The notes below the pieces were generated by a model. The model saw nothing but the letters and a program-made list of their open reading frames with translations. It was not told where the DNA came from and did not search any database. From assembly GCA_020635655.1 (NCBI GenBank), contig JACJZI010000005.1, forward strand, positions 1-64,000: DNA of 64,000 nt, written 5' to 3'. Below, piece by piece: positions 59,595 to 64,000 of this stretch (position 1 is its first letter; every line of letters starts with the position of its first letter). Source of the stretch: Flavobacteriales bacterium (GTDB lineage: Bacteria; Bacteroidota; Bacteroidia; Flavobacteriales_F; PHOS-HE28). The position numbers and the translations under genes were made by a program.

Positions 59595-60536
59595 ATGCTC
59601 CGGCTTGAAGGAATTACCAAGACCTACGGCACGTTCACCGCGCTGGACAATGTATCCCTCGATGTTCCTGACGGTGTGGTCTTCGGGTTGCTGGGCCCCA
59701 ACGGCGCCGGAAAGACGTCCTTGATCCGCATCATCACCCGCATCGCCATGCGCGATAGCGGCACCGTGCAGTTTGCGGGCCACCCCATGATCGACGCCGA
59801 CGTGTTACGGATCGGCTATCTGCCCGAGGAACGCGGTCTGTACAAAAAAATGAAGGTGGGCGAACAGGCCTTGTACCTCGCCCAGTTGAAGGGGATGCCC
59901 AAGGGGGAGGCCCGCACCCGTTTGCGTGCGTGGTTCGAGCGGTGGGACATGGCCGGCTGGTGGAACAAGAAGGTGGAGGAACTGAGCAAGGGGATGGCCC
60001 AGAAGGTGCAGTTCATCACCACCGTCCTGCATGGCCCAAAGCTCCTGATCCTCGACGAGCCCTTCAGCGGTTTCGACCCGATCAACGCCGACCTGGTGCG
60101 CACCGAGATCCTGCGCCTGCGCGATGAAGGCACCACCGTGATGCTCAGCACGCACAACATGGGCAGCGTGGAGGAGCTATGCGATCACATCGCACTGATC
60201 GACAAGAGCCACAAGGTGCTCGATGGCCGATTGCGCGACATCCAAAAAGCTTACGGCACCAGCATCTACCGCGTGACCTTTGACGGGCAGCTGATCGCCT
60301 TCACACATGCCCTTTGGACCGGGGCCGAACTGCTCGACCACACCATGCACGAGGACCGCATCGAAGCCCGCGTGCGCCTGATGGACGGCACCTCGGTGAA
60401 CGACCTGCTCGCCGCGGTGATGCCCCATGTGCGGATCCATGGTGTCCGGGAGGAGGTGCCCACCATGCACGAGGTCTTCATCAGGGCCGTGGGTGGCGAC
60501 ACCCCCCTCGAAGGTTCCAAGGGCTTGACCGAATGA
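59595..60536 (+). CDS. ABC exporter ATP-binding protein (NatA-like, with DUF4162)
   Basis: 313 residues. It has Walker A GPNGAGKTSL, signature ELSKGMAQKVQF (with Gln-Lys in place of Gln-Arg), Walker B LLILDEPFSGFDPIN and H-loop STHNMGSVEELC. Residues ~215-313 form a DUF4162-type C-terminal domain. It energises the permease encoded 10 nt downstream, which has the ABC-2/NatB fold. Natural substrate unknown; Na+ or drug export are known for relatives. Confidence 0.92.
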   Translation: MLRLEGITKTYGTFTALDNVSLDVPDGVVFGLLGPNGAGKTSLIRIITRIAMRDSGTVQFAGHPMIDADVLRIGYLPEERGLYKKMKVGEQALYLAQLKGMPKGEARTRLRAWFERWDMAGWWNKKVEELSKGMAQKVQFITTVLHGPKLLILDEPFSGFDPINADLVRTEILRLRDEGTTVMLSTHNMGSVEELCDHIALIDKSHKVLDGRLRDIQKAYGTSIYRVTFDGQLIAFTHALWTGAELLDHTMHEDRIEARVRLMDGTSVNDLLAAVMPHVRIHGVREEVPTMHEVFIRAVGGDTPLEGSKGLTE

Positions 60537-60546
60537 GCATGTACCC

Positions 60547-61869
60547 ATGAACAAGATCGGTCTCATCATCCTGCGCGAGTTCCTCTCCCGTGTGCGAAAG
60601 CGCAGCTTCCTGATCATGACCCTGTTGGGCCCGATCCTGATCGCCGGTGGCATCACCCTGGTGATCTACCTCGGTATGAGCAGCCAGAAGGACCACCTGG
60701 TCCTGGTGGTGGACAAGGCGCATCTCTTCACGGACAAACTGAAAGGAACGGAGAAGGTGCATTTCGTTTATCAGGCCGATGATATCAGCGACAGCGCGTT
60801 CAAGGCCGGGCCCTTCACCGAACTGGTGGATGCCAACGAGGCGATCCTGGAGAACAACACCATCCAGATCTTCTACAAGGAACTGCCCGGTCTGTCGGTG
60901 CAGCGCACGATCCAGAGCGAGATGGAGCGCGTGCTCGAGCGCGAGAAGCTGCGTGTGAACCATGTCGATCCGGAGATCTATGCGCAGATCAAGACCGCGC
61001 TCAACATCCAGCTGTTCGATATCGACAACACCGGAAAGGAATCCCTGGAGCAGGAGAAGGCCGGCATCGGTTTTTTCTTCGGCTACCTGATCTTCATTTT
61101 CATCTTCATGTACGGCGTCCAGGTGATGCGTGGGGTGATGGAGGAGAAGCAGAACCGCATCGTGGAGGTGCTGATCTCCTCGGTCAAGCCGTTCCAGCTG
61201 ATGATGGGAAAGATCGTGGGCATCGCCCTGGTGGGCCTGACGCAGTTCCTGCTTTGGATCGTGCTGTCGACCACGCTGATCTCCGCTGGAAGTGCCTTGC
61301 TGCTGAAGGACAAGTTCGATCCGAAGGAACTGGCAGGCACCCCGATGACCGGTCAGATGCAACAGCGCATGGCCGACCAGGCCGCGGCCATGCCCGCGTC
61401 GGACGATGTCAAGCTCCTGCGCGCACTGGGTGATATCAACATCACGGCCACGGTGGCCATGTTCATCTTCTATTTCCTTGCGGGGTACCTGTTGTACAGT
61501 TCGCTCTTCGCGGCCGTCGGATCGGCGGTGGACAGCGAGACGGACACCCAGCAGTTCATGTTCCCCGTCACGATCCCCATGATCCTGGCCATCTTCATCG
61601 CCCAGATGGCGGTGACGAACCCGTCCAGCCCGATGGTCTTCTGGGGGTCGATCATCCCGTTCACCTCGCCCGTGGTGATGATGGTGCGGGTGGCCATGGG
61701 TAATGCGTTCACCTCACCGATGGACCTCCTGCTGTCGATGTCGCTTCTCATCGCCACCTTCGTCCTCACCACCTGGCTCGCCGGTCGCATCTACCGCACG
61801 GGGATCCTGATGTACGGGAAGAAGGTGAGCTGGAAGGAACTGGGCAAGTGGGTCTTTTACAAAGGCTGA
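60547..61869 (+). CDS. ABC-2 family permease (NatB-like)
   Basis: 440 residues. TM1 near the N-terminus (FLIMTLLGPILIAGGITLVIYLGM) is followed by a ~180-residue extracytoplasmic loop and a C-terminal block of five or so transmembrane helices (FFFGYLIFIFIFMYGVQVM, IVGIALVGLTQFLLWIVLS, MFIFYFLAGYLLYSSLFAAVGSAV, TIPMILAIFIAQMAV, SMSLLIATFVLTTWLAG). EEKQNRIVEVLISSVKPFQLM is the characteristic cytoplasmic loop of NatB-type permeases. It pairs with the ATPase just upstream. Confidence 0.9.
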   Translation: MNKIGLIILREFLSRVRKRSFLIMTLLGPILIAGGITLVIYLGMSSQKDHLVLVVDKAHLFTDKLKGTEKVHFVYQADDISDSAFKAGPFTELVDANEAILENNTIQIFYKELPGLSVQRTIQSEMERVLEREKLRVNHVDPEIYAQIKTALNIQLFDIDNTGKESLEQEKAGIGFFFGYLIFIFIFMYGVQVMRGVMEEKQNRIVEVLISSVKPFQLMMGKIVGIALVGLTQFLLWIVLSTTLISAGSALLLKDKFDPKELAGTPMTGQMQQRMADQAAAMPASDDVKLLRALGDINITATVAMFIFYFLAGYLLYSSLFAAVGSAVDSETDTQQFMFPVTIPMILAIFIAQMAVTNPSSPMVFWGSIIPFTSPVVMMVRVAMGNAFTSPMDLLLSMSLLIATFVLTTWLAGRIYRTGILMYGKKVSWKELGKWVFYKG

Positions 61870-61957
61870 AAGTGGATGGGCAGGGGGCGGCTGCGGCCGG
61901 TCCATGCCCTTGTGCCCATCCGTTCACGGGCACATGGCACCAAGAGCACATGGACCC

Positions 61958-62884
61958 ATGATCCTCGCCATCATCGATCTCGGCACGAACACGTTCGACC
62001 TGTTGGTCTGCAAAAGGGATGCGGGTGGTCGGCTGCAGGTGCTGCGCAGCGAGGAAAGGCCGGTGTTCCTGGGGCGTGGTGGGATCGAGAAAGGCGTGGT
62101 CACCGAGGACGCGTTCGGACGGGGGATCGCCGCGCTCGAGGAGCTTCGTTCGATCGCGGATGCGATGGGAGCGGAACGGATCTCGGGCATTGGCACTTCC
62201 GCGCTGCGCAATGCCCGGAACGGAAGGGAATTCGTCAGACGTGTGCTGGAGAGGACCGGTGTACGGATCGAGATCGTGCCGGGGGCGGAGGAAGCCGCTT
62301 TGGTCCTCGACGGCGTGCGCCAGGTAGTAGCCTTCGGTGATCGCCCCGATCTGGTGATGGACATCGGCGGCGGCAGTGTGGAGTTCATCCTGGCCACCAG
62401 GAAGGCCCTGATGTGGGAACACAGCTACGAACTGGGTGTGACACGTCTTGGCGAGCGATTTGTGCCGTCGGACCCGGTGACCATCGACGAGGAGCTCCGG
62501 ATCGGCGCGCATCTGGATGAACGGCTCGGTCCGTTGTGGTCCGTGATCGACCGCCATGCCCCGCATCGGCTGGTGGGCAGTTCAGGCAGCTTCGACAGCG
62601 TCGCCCAAATGATCGCCTTGGAGCGCGGCGAACCCCTTCCGGTCGACGCCTGCACCATGCCCTTCACCGCGATCGAGCTCCAGGCGCTCAAGGACCGCAT
62701 CCTGCGCATGACCCGGGACGAACGCCTCCAGGTGCCGGGACTTCCGGAGCACCGCGTGGGAACGATCGGCCTCGCCCTGATCATGATGGACCGCGTGCTG
62801 GCCGCGGGCGGTATCCGCGATCTCTGCTGGAGCCGCTACGCCCTGAAGGAGGGCGCTGCCGCACGTGCATTGGGCCTCACCTGA
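61958..62884 (+). CDS. Exopolyphosphatase / pppGpp phosphohydrolase (Ppx/GppA)
   Basis: 308 residues with an ASKHA-type ATPase fold: IDLGTNTFDLLV, GTSALRNARNG, EEAALVLDGV, the phosphate-2 loop MDIGGGSVEFIL and GSSGSFDSVAQM. It cleaves terminal phosphate from polyphosphate or pppGpp; short single-domain members of this kind are common in Bacteroidota. Several in-frame ATGs lie upstream in a small GCACATGG repeat; ATG 61958 gives the family N-terminus (MILAIIDLGTNTF). It has no clear promoter box of its own. Confidence 0.93.
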   Translation: MILAIIDLGTNTFDLLVCKRDAGGRLQVLRSEERPVFLGRGGIEKGVVTEDAFGRGIAALEELRSIADAMGAERISGIGTSALRNARNGREFVRRVLERTGVRIEIVPGAEEAALVLDGVRQVVAFGDRPDLVMDIGGGSVEFILATRKALMWEHSYELGVTRLGERFVPSDPVTIDEELRIGAHLDERLGPLWSVIDRHAPHRLVGSSGSFDSVAQMIALERGEPLPVDACTMPFTAIELQALKDRILRMTRDERLQVPGLPEHRVGTIGLALIMMDRVLAAGGIRDLCWSRYALKEGAAARALGLT

Positions 62885-62893
62885 CCGGCGGCC

Positions 62894-62901
62894 TATCTTC
62901 G
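62894..62901 (+). promoter_or_regulatory. -7 box before the permease (TATCTTCG)
   Basis: Plus-strand TATCTTCG, 21 nt before the permease ATG in the short gap after the Ppx/GppA gene. Confidence 0.35.
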
Positions 62902-62922
62902 GCACCGATCAGAACGGTGCGG

Positions 62923-64000
62923 ATGAACACTGTCGCCAAACCCCACCCGAAGAAGCTCGGCCAGCTTGCGGCCACTGCCATCTGCGGCAACGACATTACT
63001 TCCTCCTGCCTCTATGTCTCCGCGCTGACGATCACCTATGCCGGACAGTACGCGTTCATCGCGCTGTTGATCGTGGCGACCGTGCTGTTCCTGTTCCGGC
63101 GCATTTATGGCGAGGTGGTGGGTGCATTGCCATTGAACGGCGGTGCCTATAACGTGCTGCTCAACACCACGTCGAAGACCAATGCGTCAGTGGCGGCGTG
63201 CCTGACCATCTTGAGCTACATGGCCACCGCAGTGATCTCCGCGAGCGAGGCCATGCACTATCTGCACAGTCTGGCCCATGCCATGCCCGTGATCATCGCC
63301 ACGGTGGTCGTGTTGACCCTCTTTCTGCTGCTCACGATCGCCGGGATCTCGGAATCGGCGAATGTGGCCATCGTGATCTTCATCACCCACCTGGCGGCCA
63401 TGGTCCTGCTGTTGCTGGTGGCGGGCTGGGCCCTGGCCACCGGCGGCCTCGATATCGCCTCGGCCAATTTCGCGGCCCCCGTCCGCGGCGGTGGCGGCCT
63501 GATCACCGCGCTTTTCCTGGGTTTCAGCACGGCGATGCTCGGGATCTCCGGCTTCGAGAGCTCCGCCAACTTCGTGGAGGAACAGGAGAACGGGATCTTT
63601 CCGAAGACCCTGCGCAACATGTGGGGCGCGGTCTCGGTGATCAATCCCATGATGGCCTTGATGGCGGTGCTGGTGCTCCCGCTTGCCGCGGTGGACAGGA
63701 ACCAGGAGGCCTTGCTGTCCTTCATGGGGCTGAGCACGGGTGGTCGCTGGCTCAGCGTGGTGATCTCCGTGGATGCCGTCCTGGTCCTGAGCGGGGCCGT
63801 GCTCACCAGTTTTGTGGGCGTCAGCGGTCTGATCAAACGCATGACCCTGGACCGCATCCTGCCCCAGTTCCTTTTGAAGGAGAACCGGCGGGGCAGTTCG
63901 CCAAGGATCCTGCTGCTCTTCTACCTGTTGTGCCTCAGTGTGCTCTTCATCACCAGGGGCGAGCTCGGTCCCCTGGCCGGGGTCTATACCATCTCGTTCC
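62923..64000 (+). CDS. APC-superfamily amino-acid permease, N-terminal part
   Basis: 359 residues are present before the window ends. The N-terminus LGQLAATAICGNDITSSCLYVSALT and following helices (FIALLIVATVLFLFRRIYG with ALPLNGGAYNVLLN, IIATVVVLTLFLLLTIAG, LAAMVLLLLVAGWALA, FLGFSTAMLGISGFESSANFVEE) match APC-family transporters; at least eight membrane segments can be counted. The ESSANF segment corresponds to the conserved E/GFE region of TM6. The substrate is not evident. Reading continues past position 64000. Confidence 0.88.
   Translation, partial: MNTVAKPHPKKLGQLAATAICGNDITSSCLYVSALTITYAGQYAFIALLIVATVLFLFRRIYGEVVGALPLNGGAYNVLLNTTSKTNASVAACLTILSYMATAVISASEAMHYLHSLAHAMPVIIATVVVLTLFLLLTIAGISESANVAIVIFITHLAAMVLLLLVAGWALATGGLDIASANFAAPVRGGGGLITALFLGFSTAMLGISGFESSANFVEEQENGIFPKTLRNMWGAVSVINPMMALMAVLVLPLAAVDRNQEALLSFMGLSTGGRWLSVVISVDAVLVLSGAVLTSFVGVSGLIKRMTLDRILPQFLLKENRRGSSPRILLLFYLLCLSVLFITRGELGPLAGVYTISF

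Overview
The window is a GC-rich (about 60 % or more by eye) stretch of a chromosome from the phylum Bacteroidota, most probably a high-GC relative of the Flavobacteriales. The evidence is: type IX secretion (T9SS) C-terminal sorting domains on several secreted proteins, a GldA-type gliding ABC ATPase, a CarboxypepD_reg-TonB outer-membrane receptor, many small outer-membrane beta-barrels and lipoproteins, an L27 protein carrying the helix-hairpin-helix module that I associate with ribosomal proteins of Flavobacteriales, almost no Shine-Dalgarno sequences, and repeated -7 boxes of the Bacteroidota type TAnnTTTG/TAnnTTCG just before start codons. No tRNA, rRNA, CRISPR array or transposase was seen.

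Layout. 0-12.2 kb is housekeeping: aspartate kinase, then on the minus strand a serS-lipoprotein-TPR-DUF4286-rsmA run, mgtE-2-hydroxyacid dehydrogenase-glycerophosphodiesterase, rplU-rpmA and metK. 12.3-19.3 kb holds a frame-broken outer-membrane barrel, gldA, rsgA-acid phosphatase-dtd, a T9SS protein with a small secreted partner and a MazG-like enzyme. 18.8-23.3 kb carries a NodU/SxtI-type carbamoyltransferase with its two small membrane partners, KDO transferase waaA and a barrel protein. 23.5-31.9 kb is a surface-polysaccharide precursor cluster: a WbpA/B/D/E-like set predicted to make UDP-2,3-diacetamido-2,3-dideoxy-glucuronate, plus UDP-glucose dehydrogenase, UDP-glucuronate decarboxylase, dTDP-glucose dehydratase and a CpsB-type phosphatase. 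It is followed by ahcY.

33.3-55.3 kb is the accessory part and the most interesting. Two large repeat-rich T9SS surface proteins share an almost identical 1.9-kb 3' segment, in direct orientation and about 9.17 kb apart. They bracket a plus-strand cassette of ECF sigma factor, membrane TPR (anti-sigma-like) protein and an exported, membrane-anchored TPR-CHAT (caspase-like) protein. Downstream, on the minus strand, four secreted proteins share an N-terminal domain I do not recognise. One of them overlaps the stop codon of a TonB-dependent receptor, and a beta-helix/dockerin-like protein and a lipoprotein lie in the same run. 55.3-64 kb returns to ordinary genes: a two-component system, a lipid A-type acyltransferase, a fatty-acid desaturase, an ABC exporter, Ppx/GppA and an amino-acid permease cut by the window end.

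Two single-base disruptions in G runs (near 12413-12417 and 33757-33758) each separate a targeting signal from its protein. They could be sequencing errors, real mutations or phase variation. All family assignments come from reading the translations; no database search was possible.
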